Shown one piece after another: positions 28,275 to 36,665 of a DNA stretch of 64,000 nucleotides. The position numbers and the translations under genes were made by a program. Location: positions 1,971,001 through 2,035,000 of the forward strand of contig NZ_CP145607.1 in assembly GCF_036884275.1 (NCBI RefSeq), written 5' to 3'. This DNA comes from Sphingomonas kaistensis. GTDB lineage: Bacteria > Pseudomonadota > Alphaproteobacteria > Sphingomonadales > Sphingomonadaceae. Each line of letters opens with the position of its first letter. Positions within the stretch are counted from its first letter, which is position 1. The notes under the pieces are model-generated. The model had not been told where the DNA came from. It worked only from the letters and a program-made list of their open reading frames with translations, and made no database searches.

Positions 28275-28303
28275 CTAATCGCGAGAGAGGGCCGGAAAGT
28301 CAA
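28275..28303 (-). promoter_or_regulatory. Sigma-70 promoter of rplM-rpsI
   Basis: On the minus strand, TTGACT (28303-28298) and GATTAG (28280-28275) are separated by exactly 17 bases, close to the -35/-10 consensus. The start of transcription would lie near 28268, about 54 bases before the rplM start codon. Confidence 0.7.
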
Positions 28304-28335
28304 GCAAAACAGCGGGTTTCGAAGCGGGTAAAATG

Positions 28336-28671
28336 TTACCCAGCCATTTCCTCGCCGTTGTTTTCGACCCATGCTGCATAACTTTCGATCGCCCGCTCGA
28401 CCGGCCAAACGGTGATCGCCGGGACATCATAGCTGTGGAGGAGGGCAAGCCGCTGGACCAGCCGCGCCGCCCCCTCGGCGGTGGTCTTGAACAAGGCCGG
28501 CACCTCGCTCGCCTCCTCGATCTGCCCCTCCCAGCGATAGATCGAGCGGCACGGCCCCAGGATATTGACGCAGGCCGCGAGGCGTTCCTCGACCACCAGC
28601 CGCCCGATCCGCCGCGCCTCGGCCTCGTCGGCGAACACGCAATAAACGGTGACGAGGCGCGGCTCGCTCAT
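28336..28671 (-). CDS. cutA: Divalent-cation tolerance protein CutA
   Basis: 111 residues from ATG 28671, overlapping the ctaA stop (ATGA). It has the CutA1 core ADEAEARRIGRLVVEERLAA, CVNILGP and IYRWEGQIEEASEVPALFKT, ending in ESYAAWVENN. It forms PII-like trimers and is linked to copper tolerance or signalling, though the molecular role is unsettled. Co-transcribed with the heme A synthase gene, which supports a link with copper-dependent cytochrome oxidase. Confidence 0.94.
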   Translation of the reverse strand: MSEPRLVTVYCVFADEAEARRIGRLVVEERLAACVNILGPCRSIYRWEGQIEEASEVPALFKTTAEGAARLVQRLALLHSYDVPAITVWPVERAIESYAAWVENNGEEMAG

Positions 28672-29726
28672 GCTGCGACCAGCGGCGCTGCGCGGCTGCG
28701 GGACAACGCCCCCGCGACCGCCAGCCGGTGCACACCCGCGACGAACGCCGCCACCACCAGCGCCGCCGTCGCCTGATGCGCCACCGCGACGTGCAGGTCG
28801 ACGCCCGACCACAAGGTCCAGATGCCGAGCAGAATCTGCGTGCCCACCGCCGCATGAAGCGCGATCGAATGCTTGCGGCTCACGCGCTTCAGCCTCCGCG
28901 CCAGCATCACCGCAAAAGCCACCACCACGAACGCCCACCAGCGGTGGATGAATTGCACGGTGACCGGATTGTCGACGAAATTGCGGAAGAAGGGCTCGAG
29001 CCACGGCGCAGCGGCGGGATACAGGCTGTCGCCCATCAGCGGCCAGGTGTTGAACGCATAGCCCGCGTCCAGCCCCGCGACATAAGCGCCGAACAACAGC
29101 TGGATCGCCAGCGCCGCGAACGCCCACAGCCCGAGCGTCGGGATCTTGCGCGGCACCGCGCTGGCCGAGCGCAGATCGAGCGCGGTCCACAACGCGAAGC
29201 CGAAGATGAACAGCGCGGTCAGCAGATGCACCGCCAGCCGCACATGGCTGACATCGGTCCGCTCGGTCAGCCCGCTCGCCACCATCCACCAGCCGATCGC
29301 CCCCTGCACGCAGACCAGCAGGAAGATGCTCCCCGTCCGCCAGCCATAACCGGACGGGATCGCTTTTTTGAACGCGAACCACGCCAGCGGCAGCAGCGCG
29401 GCCAGCCCGATCACCCGGCCAAGTTGACGATGTGCCCATTCCCAGAAGAAGATGTTCTTGAAGTCCGCCAGGCTCATGCCCTTGTTGATCTGCTGATATT
29501 CGGGGATGCGCTTGTAGAGTTCGAACTCACGCAGCCACTGCGCTTCGGTCAGCGGGGGAATGGCGCCGGTGATCGGCTTCCACTCGGTAATCGACAGCCC
29601 GCTTTCGGTCAGCCGGGTGATCCCGCCGACGACCACCATCACGAAAATAAGGCCGCACAGGCTCAGCAGCCAGTTGGACACGGCTAGCGGTCGGGCCGAG
29701 GGCGGGGAGAGGGCAGCAGAGGTCAT
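28668..29726 (-). CDS. ctaA: Heme A synthase (CtaA/COX15)
   Basis: 352 residues from ATG 29726, chosen because the remaining upstream frame is not family-like. Eight-helix membrane protein that oxidises the C8 methyl of heme O to make heme A for aa3 cytochrome oxidase. Key features are VVVGGITRLTESGLSITEWK, FFWEWAHRQLGRVIG with a heme His, QGAIGWWMVASGL, and HRWWAFVVV plus HAAVGTQILLGIWTL with the second His set. Fused in a leftward transcript with cutA. Confidence 0.95.
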   Translation of the reverse strand: MTSAALSPPSARPLAVSNWLLSLCGLIFVMVVVGGITRLTESGLSITEWKPITGAIPPLTEAQWLREFELYKRIPEYQQINKGMSLADFKNIFFWEWAHRQLGRVIGLAALLPLAWFAFKKAIPSGYGWRTGSIFLLVCVQGAIGWWMVASGLTERTDVSHVRLAVHLLTALFIFGFALWTALDLRSASAVPRKIPTLGLWAFAALAIQLLFGAYVAGLDAGYAFNTWPLMGDSLYPAAAPWLEPFFRNFVDNPVTVQFIHRWWAFVVVAFAVMLARRLKRVSRKHSIALHAAVGTQILLGIWTLWSGVDLHVAVAHQATAALVVAAFVAGVHRLAVAGALSRSRAAPLVAA

Positions 29727-29827
29727 GGGGCCGGGCATATGAGCCCGCATGGGGGAGGGGGCAAGCGGACGAATTGTCCACCTTAAAGGGTGCAACTTTT
29801 TGGGCCGGAGACGTTGTAACCTCCACC

Positions 29828-29844
29828 ATGTTGCACTATAACAT
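29828..29844 (+). promoter_or_regulatory. Zur-like operator upstream of merC
   Basis: The 17-base element ATGTTGCACTATAACAT matches the alphaproteobacterial Zur palindrome ATGTTATANTATAACAT at all but two positions. It lies 12 bases before the MerC-family start. A Zur/Fur-type regulator gene is 1.1 kb away. Zinc-dependent repression of merC is inferred. Confidence 0.65.
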
Positions 29845-29856
29845 CGCCACGCAAAG

Positions 29857-30246
29857 ATGAATGACACGCACGCCTCGAATCCGCTGTGGGACCGGATGGC
29901 CATCGGCCTGTCCGGGCTGTGCCTCGTTCACTGCCTCGCGACCACGGTGCTGCTCGCCTTCATGTCGGCGTTCGGCGGGCTCTTGGGCTCGCACTGGATC
30001 CACGAGGTTGGACTGACTCTGGCGATGGCGCTCGGCGCCTTTGCGCTTGGCCGCGGGATCCTCGAACATGGCTTCGTGATGCCCAGCGCGGTGGGCGGCA
30101 TGGGGCTTGGCGTGATGGCCGGCTCGCTGACCCTGCCGCATGACGGCACCGAAGCGGTCGCGACCATGCTCGGCGTGATGATCCTGGCGCTCGGCCACGA
30201 CCTCAACCGCCGCGGCACCGCGCATCCGTTCGGCCGCCGGGTCTAG
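29857..30246 (+). CDS. MerC-domain membrane protein
   Basis: 129 residues with four predicted helices. The first contains LSGLCLVHCLATTVLLAFM, the Cys-x-x-x-Cys/His pattern of MerC. MerC imports mercuric ion in mer operons, but no merR or merA is present here. The Zur-like box just upstream and the nearby Zur/Fur gene suggest a zinc-regulated membrane protein, possibly a metal transporter. It ends in a four-base convergent overlap with the TMEM175 gene. Confidence 0.83.
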   Translation: MNDTHASNPLWDRMAIGLSGLCLVHCLATTVLLAFMSAFGGLLGSHWIHEVGLTLAMALGAFALGRGILEHGFVMPSAVGGMGLGVMAGSLTLPHDGTEAVATMLGVMILALGHDLNRRGTAHPFGRRV

Positions 30247-30935
30247 CCTTCGCCCTCGATGACCGGCGCCTGCGTCCGGTAACGCGGAGTTTCGGGCACG
30301 CGCAGCTTGGCCAGCACCCCGATCCAGCTCATCGTCACGCCAAGCGGCCACCACAGCCACACGACGCCTGCGGCGGTCACGTTCCACGCCGTCATTCGCC
30401 GATAGCGCCGGGTCAGCCGCGCCACATAAGCCGGGTCGAGCCGCGTATCGACATGCCCCTGGGCATTGCCGACCGTCCATTTGAGCAGCCAGCTCAGCGA
30501 CGTCAGCGCCAGGCTCATCGACAGAAACACCGCCGAATCGGGCAGCGCGTCCTCGTGCAACAGGCTTTCGGTGAAAGCGCGGACCGGAAAGGAGATATAG
30601 CCGATCATGGTCAGAAACAGCACGGTCGCCAGCAGGAAATAATGGCCCGTGGTGCGATAGATCGCGCCCGAAAAATGATGGTGAACCCAATAAAGTCCGA
30701 TCACCATGCTCGCGAGCAGGTAATTGAGGTTCTCGGGCCACCCCGCCACCAGCCGGTCGCCGAACCCTGCGCCCGACCCGTTCAGCGCGGGCAGGGCGAC
30801 ATTGAAAATCGGCAGGGTAAAGGCAATCGCGAACACGCCGTCGGCAAACGCTTCCATTCGCGATGTCCCGCGAATCGCGCCCTGGCCTTCCACCTCGTCG
30901 CGGTGAACGGGGGCCTGAGGATCGGGAGCGCGCAT
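30243..30935 (-). CDS. TMEM175-family (DUF1211) potassium channel
   Basis: About 230 residues from ATG 30935; a GTG at 30971 is an alternative. The first helix begins RMEAFADGVFAIAFTL, the FSDG-like selectivity motif of TMEM175 channels. Further helices follow (NYLLASMVIGLYWVHHHF, LLATVLFLTMIGYISFP). Bacterial TMEM175 proteins are potassium-leak channels with six helices per subunit. It lies between merC and the Zur/Fur gene, divergent from the latter; any functional connection is unknown. Confidence 0.88.
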   Translation of the reverse strand: MRAPDPQAPVHRDEVEGQGAIRGTSRMEAFADGVFAIAFTLPIFNVALPALNGSGAGFGDRLVAGWPENLNYLLASMVIGLYWVHHHFSGAIYRTTGHYFLLATVLFLTMIGYISFPVRAFTESLLHEDALPDSAVFLSMSLALTSLSWLLKWTVGNAQGHVDTRLDPAYVARLTRRYRRMTAWNVTAAGVVWLWWPLGVTMSWIGVLAKLRVPETPRYRTQAPVIEGEG

Positions 30936-31006
30936 AGGCAGGCGTAACGAGCCATGCCGGTGCCGGTTCACTTGTGGAAACGGGAGCCACGCGCCTATGT
31001 TAGCCC

Positions 31007-31471
31007 ATGGCCAAGCATCATCACCACGATCACGGCGGCGACGACCTGAAGACCGCGGCGCGCGAGCGGCTGACCACCAGCGGCGAACAATGGACCGGCA
31101 TGCGCGAAGCGGTGTTCGACGCGCTTGCCGGATTCGATCGCCCGGCGAGCGCCTATGACATCGCCGAAGCGGTCAGCAAGGCGCAGGAACGCCGGGTCGC
31201 GGCCAACAGCGTCTATCGCATCCTCGACCTGTTCGTCGGCGCCAACCTCGCGCGCCGGGTCGAAAGCGCCAATGCCTATGTCGCGAACAATCACCCCGAA
31301 TGCCTGCACGACTGCATTTTCCTGATCTGCGACACCTGCGGTCAGGCCAAGCATATCGATGACGACAGCATCTCGAACGGCGTCCGCAAGGCCGCGGAAA
31401 AAAGCGGCTTCGCACCGACCCGCCCCGTGATCGAAGTGCGCGGCACCTGCGAGGATTGCGCCGAAGCCTGA
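31007..31471 (+). CDS. Fur-family regulator, probably Zur
   Basis: 154 residues with a His-rich start (HHHHDH), winged helix (DRPASAYDIAEAVSKAQ, RVAANSVYRILDLFVGANLA) and dimerisation domain (HDCIFLICDTCGQAKHID). Two CxxC pairs (CDTC and CEDC) bind structural zinc. The overall pattern and the C-terminal CEDC are more like Zur than Fur. A matching operator is seen before merC. The gene stands alone, divergent from the TMEM175 gene and 58 bases upstream of dxs. Confidence 0.88.
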   Translation: MAKHHHHDHGGDDLKTAARERLTTSGEQWTGMREAVFDALAGFDRPASAYDIAEAVSKAQERRVAANSVYRILDLFVGANLARRVESANAYVANNHPECLHDCIFLICDTCGQAKHIDDDSISNGVRKAAEKSGFAPTRPVIEVRGTCEDCAEA

Positions 31472-31529
31472 ACCGGGCTCCAAAGCCCTATTCGACTTCG
31501 CGCGCGGGTGGTTGTAGGGCAAGATCCTT

Positions 31530-33458
31530 ATGAATTCGCGCCCTGACACTCCGCTCCTCGACACGATCAACTCGCCCGCCGACATCCGGGCGCTGGACAA
31601 GAACCAGCTTCCCCAGCTCTGCGACGAGCTGCGGCAGGAAGTTATCTCGGCCGTCTCGGTCACCGGCGGCCACCTCGGCGCCGGCCTCGGCGTGGTCGAG
31701 CTGACGGTCGCCATCCACTATGTGTTCGACACGCCGAGCGACAAATTGGTCTGGGACGTCGGCCACCAATGCTATCCGCACAAGGTCGTCACCGGTCGCC
31801 GCGACCGCATCCGCACGCTTCGCATGGGCGGGGGCCTCAGCGGCTTCACCAAGCGCTCCGAAAGCGAATACGACCCATTCGGCGCGGCGCACAGCTCTAC
31901 CAGCATCTCGGCGGCACTCGGCTTCGCGGTCGCCTCCAAACTCGACAACGCCAACCGCCGCGCGATCGCGGTGATCGGCGATGGCGCCGCCACCGCCGGC
32001 ATGGCGTTCGAAGCGATGAACAATGCCGAAGCGGGCGGCAACCGCCTGATCGTCATCTTGAACGACAACGACATGTCGATCGCCCCGCCGGTCGGCAACT
32101 TACGCAACGCGCTTGCCCGGCTGGTCTCGTCGAACAAATATCTCAGTCCGCGCAAGCTGGCCGCGCGCCTCGCCGGCCACCTGCCCAAGCCGATGCGCAA
32201 CGCGGCCGAGCGGATCGAGGAATATGCCCGCGGGATGATGACCGGCGGCACCCTGTTTGAGGAACTGGGCTTCTATTACGTCGGCCCGGTCGACGGCCAT
32301 GACGTCTTGAGCCTGGTCGAGATTCTCGAAAACGTCCGCGACAGCGACCACGGCCCGATGCTGATCCATGCCGTGACCCAGAAGGGCAAGGGCTACGCGC
32401 CCGCCGAAAGCAGCGCCGACAAATATCATGGCGTGGTCAAGTTCGACGTCATTACCGGCAAGCAGGACAAGGGCCCCGGCGGCGGCCCGCCCGCTTACAC
32501 CAAGGTGTTCGCCGATGCCCTGGTCGCCGAAGCCAACAAGGACGACAAGATTGTTGCGATCACCGCCGCCATGCCCGGCGGCACTGGCCTTGACGTGTTC
32601 GAACAAGCCCACCCGACCAAGATGTTCGACGTCGGCATTGCCGAGCAGCACGCCGTGACCTTCGCTGCCGGCCTCGCCGCCGAAGGCTTCCGCCCGTTCT
32701 GCGCCATCTATTCGACCTTTCTCCAGCGCGCCTACGACCAGGTGGTTCACGACGTCGCGATCCAGAACCTGCCCGTCCGCTTCGCGATGGACCGCGCCGG
32801 GCTGGTCGGGGCCGACGGCGCAACCCACGCAGGCTCGTTCGATCTCGCCTACCTTTGCACGCTTCCCAACTTCGTCGTCATGGCCGCGGCGGACGAGGTC
32901 GAGCTAACGCACATGGTTCACACCATGGCGAAGCACGACAGCGGCCCCATTGCCGTCCGCTATCCCCGCGGCAACGGCCGCGGACTCGCCATGCCGGCCG
33001 AGCCCCAGCAACTCGAGATCGGCAAGGGCCGGGTGGTCCGCGAAGGCAAGACCGTCGCGATCCTCTCCCTCGGCACCCGTCTCGAGGAAGCCGAAAAGGC
33101 CGCCGAACAGCTCGAATCGATGGGCCTCAGCACCACCGTCGCCGACATGCGTTTCGCCAAGCCGCTCGACGAAGCGCTGATCCGCAAGCTCCTCACCACC
33201 CACGAGGTCGCGGTGACCATCGAGGAAGCGGCCGTCGGCGGCTTCGGCGCCCACGTCCTGACGCTTGCCAGCGACGAAGGCCTGATCGACGCCGGCCTGA
33301 AGCTGCGCACCATGCGCCTGCCCGATACCTTCCAGGACCAGGACAATCCGACCAAGCAATATGACGAAGCCCGCCTCAACGCACCGCACATCGTCGACAC
33401 GGTCCTGAAGGCGCTCCGCCGCAACAGCGTCGGCGTGGAGAATGGAGCGCGGGCCTAG
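31530..33458 (+). CDS. dxs: 1-deoxy-D-xylulose-5-phosphate synthase
   Basis: 642 residues, full length. Thiamine-diphosphate enzyme that condenses pyruvate and glyceraldehyde 3-phosphate, the first step of the MEP isoprenoid pathway. Motifs: [32 protein letters not shown], the TPP-binding [17 protein letters not shown] with [30 protein letters not shown], and [12 protein letters not shown] near the C-terminus. The 3' end overlaps tlyA by 17 bases. Confidence 0.97.
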   Translation: MNSRPDTPLLDTINSPADIRALDKNQLPQLCDELRQEVISAVSVTGGHLGAGLGVVELTVAIHYVFDTPSDKLVWDVGHQCYPHKVVTGRRDRIRTLRMGGGLSGFTKRSESEYDPFGAAHSSTSISAALGFAVASKLDNANRRAIAVIGDGAATAGMAFEAMNNAEAGGNRLIVILNDNDMSIAPPVGNLRNALARLVSSNKYLSPRKLAARLAGHLPKPMRNAAERIEEYARGMMTGGTLFEELGFYYVGPVDGHDVLSLVEILENVRDSDHGPMLIHAVTQKGKGYAPAESSADKYHGVVKFDVITGKQDKGPGGGPPAYTKVFADALVAEANKDDKIVAITAAMPGGTGLDVFEQAHPTKMFDVGIAEQHAVTFAAGLAAEGFRPFCAIYSTFLQRAYDQVVHDVAIQNLPVRFAMDRAGLVGADGATHAGSFDLAYLCTLPNFVVMAAADEVELTHMVHTMAKHDSGPIAVRYPRGNGRGLAMPAEPQQLEIGKGRVVREGKTVAILSLGTRLEEAEKAAEQLESMGLSTTVADMRFAKPLDEALIRKLLTTHEVAVTIEEAAVGGFGAHVLTLASDEGLIDAGLKLRTMRLPDTFQDQDNPTKQYDEARLNAPHIVDTVLKALRRNSVGVENGARA

Positions 33459-34200
33459 CCCCTTGGCCAAACAACGCGTCGACCAGGCCCTCGTCGATCG
33501 CGGCCTCGCCGAATCCCGCAGCCGCGCCCAGGCGCTCATCATGGCCGGTCTCGTCTTCGCCGGGGAACGCAAGATCGCCAAAGCCGGCGATACGGTCGCG
33601 CCTGACGCCCCGCTCGACGTTCGCGGCAAGGACCACCCCTGGGTGTCCCGTGGTGGGCTCAAGCTGGTCGGCGGGCTCGACCAGTTCGCCATCGATCCCG
33701 CGGGCTGGACCTGCCTCGACGTCGGTTCCTCGACCGGCGGCTTTACCGACGTTCTGCTCTCGCGCGGCGCGACAAAGGTCTTTGCCGTCGACGTCGGCAC
33801 CAACCAGCTCGCCTGGAAGCTCCGCCAGGACCCTCGCGTCGTCGTGCTCGAACAGACCAACGCCCGCCATCTGACGCCCGAGCAGATACCCGAACCCATC
33901 GACCTCCTCGTCTGCGACGCCAGCTTCATCGCGCTCCACAAGGTGCTCGACAAGGCGATCGACTTTGTCCGCCCCGGCGGCCACGCCCTCCTGCTGGTCA
34001 AACCGCAATTCGAAGCCGGCCGCGCCGAGGTGGGGAAGGGCGGGGTCGTCCGCGACGAGGCCGTGCACGCCCGCGTCGTCGCCGAAGCCGAACAGTGGAT
34101 CGCTTCGCGCGGATGGCGGGTTCTGGGCACGACGCCCAGTCCGATCACCGGACCCGAAGGCAATGTCGAGTTCCTGCTCGCAGCCGTAAAGGAGAACTGA
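33442..34200 (+). CDS. tlyA: TlyA-family rRNA methyltransferase
   Basis: 252 residues from ATG 33442; TTG 33463 is an alternative start. An N-terminal S4 domain ([20 protein letters not shown]) is joined to a FtsJ-like SAM domain with motif [20 protein letters not shown] and the KPQFEAGR loop. TlyA adds 2'-O-methyl groups to 16S and 23S rRNA, which sensitises ribosomes to capreomycin in mycobacteria. It is overlapped by dxs, a common order in alphaproteobacteria, and followed by tspO. Confidence 0.93.
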   Translation: MERGPSPLAKQRVDQALVDRGLAESRSRAQALIMAGLVFAGERKIAKAGDTVAPDAPLDVRGKDHPWVSRGGLKLVGGLDQFAIDPAGWTCLDVGSSTGGFTDVLLSRGATKVFAVDVGTNQLAWKLRQDPRVVVLEQTNARHLTPEQIPEPIDLLVCDASFIALHKVLDKAIDFVRPGGHALLLVKPQFEAGRAEVGKGGVVRDEAVHARVVAEAEQWIASRGWRVLGTTPSPITGPEGNVEFLLAAVKEN

Positions 34201-34203
34201 GCC

Positions 34204-34761
34204 ATGGCCACGCTGGCCGACGATTTCGACCGCCGCCAACAACCGCCGCGCCGGCCGTGGTGGAAGATCGCCCTTGTCACCGTGCCCGTGCTGGTGATCG
34301 CCGGCTCGGCGATCGGCTATCTGTCCAACAGCGGCTTCTCGAACGGGTGGTATGTGCCGCTCGAAAAACCGAGCTTCCAGCCACCCGGCTGGGCGTTCGG
34401 CGTAGTCTGGACGATCCTCTACACCTTCATGGGAATCACGCTAGCGCTGCTCCTGTCGCGCCCCGCGTCGAAGCAGCGCAGCCTCGCGCTGACCCTGTTC
34501 GCCGCGCAGATGCTCCTCAACTGGGCCTGGTCGCCGACCTTCTTCGGGGCCGGCTATATCGACTGGGCGTTTGTCCTCATCCTCGGCATGAACGTGCTGG
34601 TCACCGCCCTCATTATCGCCGCCTGGCCGCTAAGCAGGGTGGCGGCCTCGCTGCTCGTGCCCTATCTGGCATGGCTGTGCCTTGCCACCACGCTCAACTA
34701 TGAGACGGGCAAGCTCAATCCCGGCGCCGACCGTGCACCACTGGGAATCACGTCTGAGTGA
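34204..34761 (+). CDS. tspO: TspO/MBR-family membrane protein
   Basis: 185 residues with five membrane helices. Family motifs are WYVPLEKPSFQPPGWAFGVVW, NWAWSPTFFG and LVPYLAWLCLATTLNY. TspO binds porphyrins and cholesterol-like ligands in the membrane and affects tetrapyrrole metabolism and stress responses. The N-terminal 25 residues are a charged extension. Four bases separate it from tlyA, so it is co-transcribed. Confidence 0.92.
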   Translation: MATLADDFDRRQQPPRRPWWKIALVTVPVLVIAGSAIGYLSNSGFSNGWYVPLEKPSFQPPGWAFGVVWTILYTFMGITLALLLSRPASKQRSLALTLFAAQMLLNWAWSPTFFGAGYIDWAFVLILGMNVLVTALIIAAWPLSRVAASLLVPYLAWLCLATTLNYETGKLNPGADRAPLGITSE

Positions 34762-34783
34762 AGATGTTTGGGGGTTAGTTCTT

Positions 34784-35098
34784 ATGCAATCGCAGAACCG
34801 CTTTTTCGAAGACCTGGTAAAGATCATGAACGGCGCCGCCGGCACGGTCGCCGGCATGACCCGCGAAGCGCAGGACGGCATGCGTGAGCGCGCCAAGGAA
34901 TGGGTCGCCGGCATGGACTTCGTGTCGCGCGACGAATTCGAAGCGGTGAAGCAGATGGCCGCCACCGCCCGCGAGGAAGTCGAGACGCTGAAGGCCCAGC
35001 TCGCGGCGCTGACCGGCGGTCATGCCCACAAGACCCCGACGGGCGAGGTCAAGCCGCCGCCTGCCGGCACCACCGGCATCGAGACGCCCGAGGAGTGA
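34784..35098 (+). CDS. UbiK-family accessory factor (BMFP domain)
   Basis: 104 residues from ATG 34784. It starts MQSQNRFFEDLVKIMNGAAG and carries the BMFP pattern DFVSRDEFEAVKQMAATARE with a trimeric coiled coil (EVETLKAQLAAL, about 66-77) and a Pro-rich tail. Homologue of E. coli UbiK/YqiC, which assists ubiquinone biosynthesis complexes and binds lipid. It is followed by the YbjN-like gene with two bases between stop and TTG start. Confidence 0.9.
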   Translation: MQSQNRFFEDLVKIMNGAAGTVAGMTREAQDGMRERAKEWVAGMDFVSRDEFEAVKQMAATAREEVETLKAQLAALTGGHAHKTPTGEVKPPPAGTTGIETPEE

Positions 35099-35100
35099 GC

Positions 35101-35616
35101 TTGTCCGCCCGCGACGACGATAATGCCGGTGAAGAGCGCGACGACGGCGCTCCCATCGAAGTGCTCGAAGCCTATTTCGAAGCCCGCGGCTGGGCCAACG
35201 AACGGACCGGCGACGGCGAGATCGTGGCGTCCGCGCCCGGCAGCTGGGCGCAATATGAGCTTCGCGGCGTCTGGCGACCCGAAGACAGCGTCCTCCAGTT
35301 CCTCGCCTTCCCCGACGTCAAGGTGTCCACCGACAAGCGCGCCGCCATGTACGAGACGCTGGGCCTGGTGAACGAGCAATTGTGGCTCGGCCATTTCGAG
35401 CTGTGGTCGTCGAGCGGCCTGATCGTCTTCCGCTACGCCGCCTTGGTCGACGGCGGCGACGATGGTCTCAGCTTCGAACAAGCGGAGTCGCTCAGCGAAG
35501 CCGCGCTGGAGGAATGCGAGCGCTTCTACCCCGTGTTCCAGTTCGTCCTGTGGGGCGGCAAGAGCCCGACCGAAGCGATCCAGGCCGCGCTGATCGAAAC
35601 TGCCGGCGAGGCTTAG
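35101..35616 (+). CDS. YbjN-domain protein
   Basis: 171 residues. TTG 35101 is preferred because AGGAG at 35091-35095 is five bases upstream, inside the ubiK stop region; a GTG at 35095 would have no spacing. PF10722-type fold: PIEVLEAYFEARGWA, YELRGVWRPEDSVLQFLAF and LWLGHFELWSSSGLIVFRY. It resembles YbjN and type III secretion chaperones and is thought to help protein stability or signalling. Coupled to ubiK. Confidence 0.85.
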   Translation: MSARDDDNAGEERDDGAPIEVLEAYFEARGWANERTGDGEIVASAPGSWAQYELRGVWRPEDSVLQFLAFPDVKVSTDKRAAMYETLGLVNEQLWLGHFELWSSSGLIVFRYAALVDGGDDGLSFEQAESLSEAALEECERFYPVFQFVLWGGKSPTEAIQAALIETAGEA

Positions 35617-35628
35617 CCTTAGATTTCT

Positions 35629-35694
35629 CGTTCGTGCTGAGCGAAGTCGAAGCACTCTTTGCCAAACGCCCTTCGACGCGGCTCAGGGCGAACA
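35629..35694. repeat. Intergenic palindromic repeat (TTCGTGCTGAGCGAAG type)
   Basis: Outer arms TTCGTGCTGAGCGAAGTCGA (from 35631) and GCCCTTCGACGCGGCTCAGG (from 35668), running on through GCGAAC to 35692, are inverted copies of one repeat typical of sphingomonads. Located 15 bases after the YbjN stop, it may also end that transcript. This is the third repeat family seen in the window. Confidence 0.78.
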
Positions 35695-35738
35695 GGGCTC
35701 AGCCTGCCAAGCTTGCAAAATAGGATTTCGCCTGCTCC

Positions 35739-35818
35739 GGTCACCCTGTGACCCTCGAATCAAAAAGTGGCGGAAAACCAACCATTCTGCAGGGCCGCCA
35801 CCGGTGACCTTTGTGACC
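35739..35818 (+). promoter_or_regulatory. Paired palindromic elements upstream of proC
   Basis: GGTCACCCTGTGACC (35739-35753) is a perfect 6-3-6 inverted repeat. A second copy, GGTGACCTTTGTGACC (35803-35818), lies 64 bases on. Between them an inverted repeat GTGGCGG/CCGCCAC (35767-35773 and 35795-35801) encloses 21 bases. The 27-base gap to the proC start places the second copy where a regulator could act on proC. The binding protein is not known. Confidence 0.5.
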
Positions 35819-35844
35819 TTGTTCATCTTTGAAGTGAGCCCGAC

Positions 35845-36633
35845 ATGACCCACACCCTTTTTATCGGCTGCGGCAACATGGGCTCGGCAATGGTCGCTGG
35901 ATGGCTTCTGGCGGGCGAGGACCCCGGCAGCTTCACCGCCGTCCGCCCCAGTGGCAGGGCGGTCCCAGGCATTCGCACCGTCCGCACGGTCGGCGAAGCG
36001 AACCTCATCCCCGACCGCATCGTCCTCGGCTTCAAGCCGCAGCAGCTGCGCGCCCTCGCGCCCGATGTCGCCCAGTGGGTCACCTCGCGCACCACGGTGA
36101 TCTCGATCCTCGCCGGCGCCGACATGGCGACGCTGCAGGGCTACTTCCCCCGCGCCCGCGCCATCGTCCGGGTGATGCCCAATCTTCCCGTCGCGGTGCG
36201 CCGCGGCGTGCTTCCGCTCCTCTGCTCGGACCCCGCGCTCCAGTCCGAGCTTCAGCCCTGGTTCTCCATGCTAGGCTTCGCGCCGTGGTGCGCGAGTGAG
36301 GAGGAATTCGGTGCCATCGGCTTCGTCGCCGGCTCGACCCCGGCCTACACCGCCCGCTTCATCGCTGCCTTCGCCGCGGCGGGTGAGGGCAGGGGGCTCG
36401 ACCCCGGTCTTGCGCTCACCGCCGCGCGCGAAGCGGTGCTCGGTTCGGCCTGGCTCGCGGCATCGACCGGCGAGACCATGACCGACCTCGCGCGGCGCGT
36501 GACCAGCCCCAATGGCACCACCGAAGCCGGCCTCAAGATACTCGACGCGCACCTGCCCCGGCTCATCGACGACACCCTTGCCGCCGCCTCCGCGCGGTCC
36601 GCTGAACTTGCGGCAGAGACGCGTGGCTCCTAA
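35845..36633 (+). CDS. proC: Pyrroline-5-carboxylate reductase
   Basis: 262 residues. N-terminal NAD(P) motif FIGCGNMGSAMVAGWL, then LGFKPQQLR and the ProC-conserved RVMPNLPVAVRRGV. The C-terminal dimer region has AGSTPAYTARFIAAFAAAG and a late VTSPNGTTEAGLKIL (the signature VTSPGGTT-like). It converts pyrroline-5-carboxylate to proline. Directly followed by ilvE on the same strand. Confidence 0.95.
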   Translation: MTHTLFIGCGNMGSAMVAGWLLAGEDPGSFTAVRPSGRAVPGIRTVRTVGEANLIPDRIVLGFKPQQLRALAPDVAQWVTSRTTVISILAGADMATLQGYFPRARAIVRVMPNLPVAVRRGVLPLLCSDPALQSELQPWFSMLGFAPWCASEEEFGAIGFVAGSTPAYTARFIAAFAAAGEGRGLDPGLALTAAREAVLGSAWLAASTGETMTDLARRVTSPNGTTEAGLKILDAHLPRLIDDTLAAASARSAELAAETRGS

Positions 36634-36665
36634 GCCGCCCTCAAGTTTCTGAAGGGAAAGATAAC

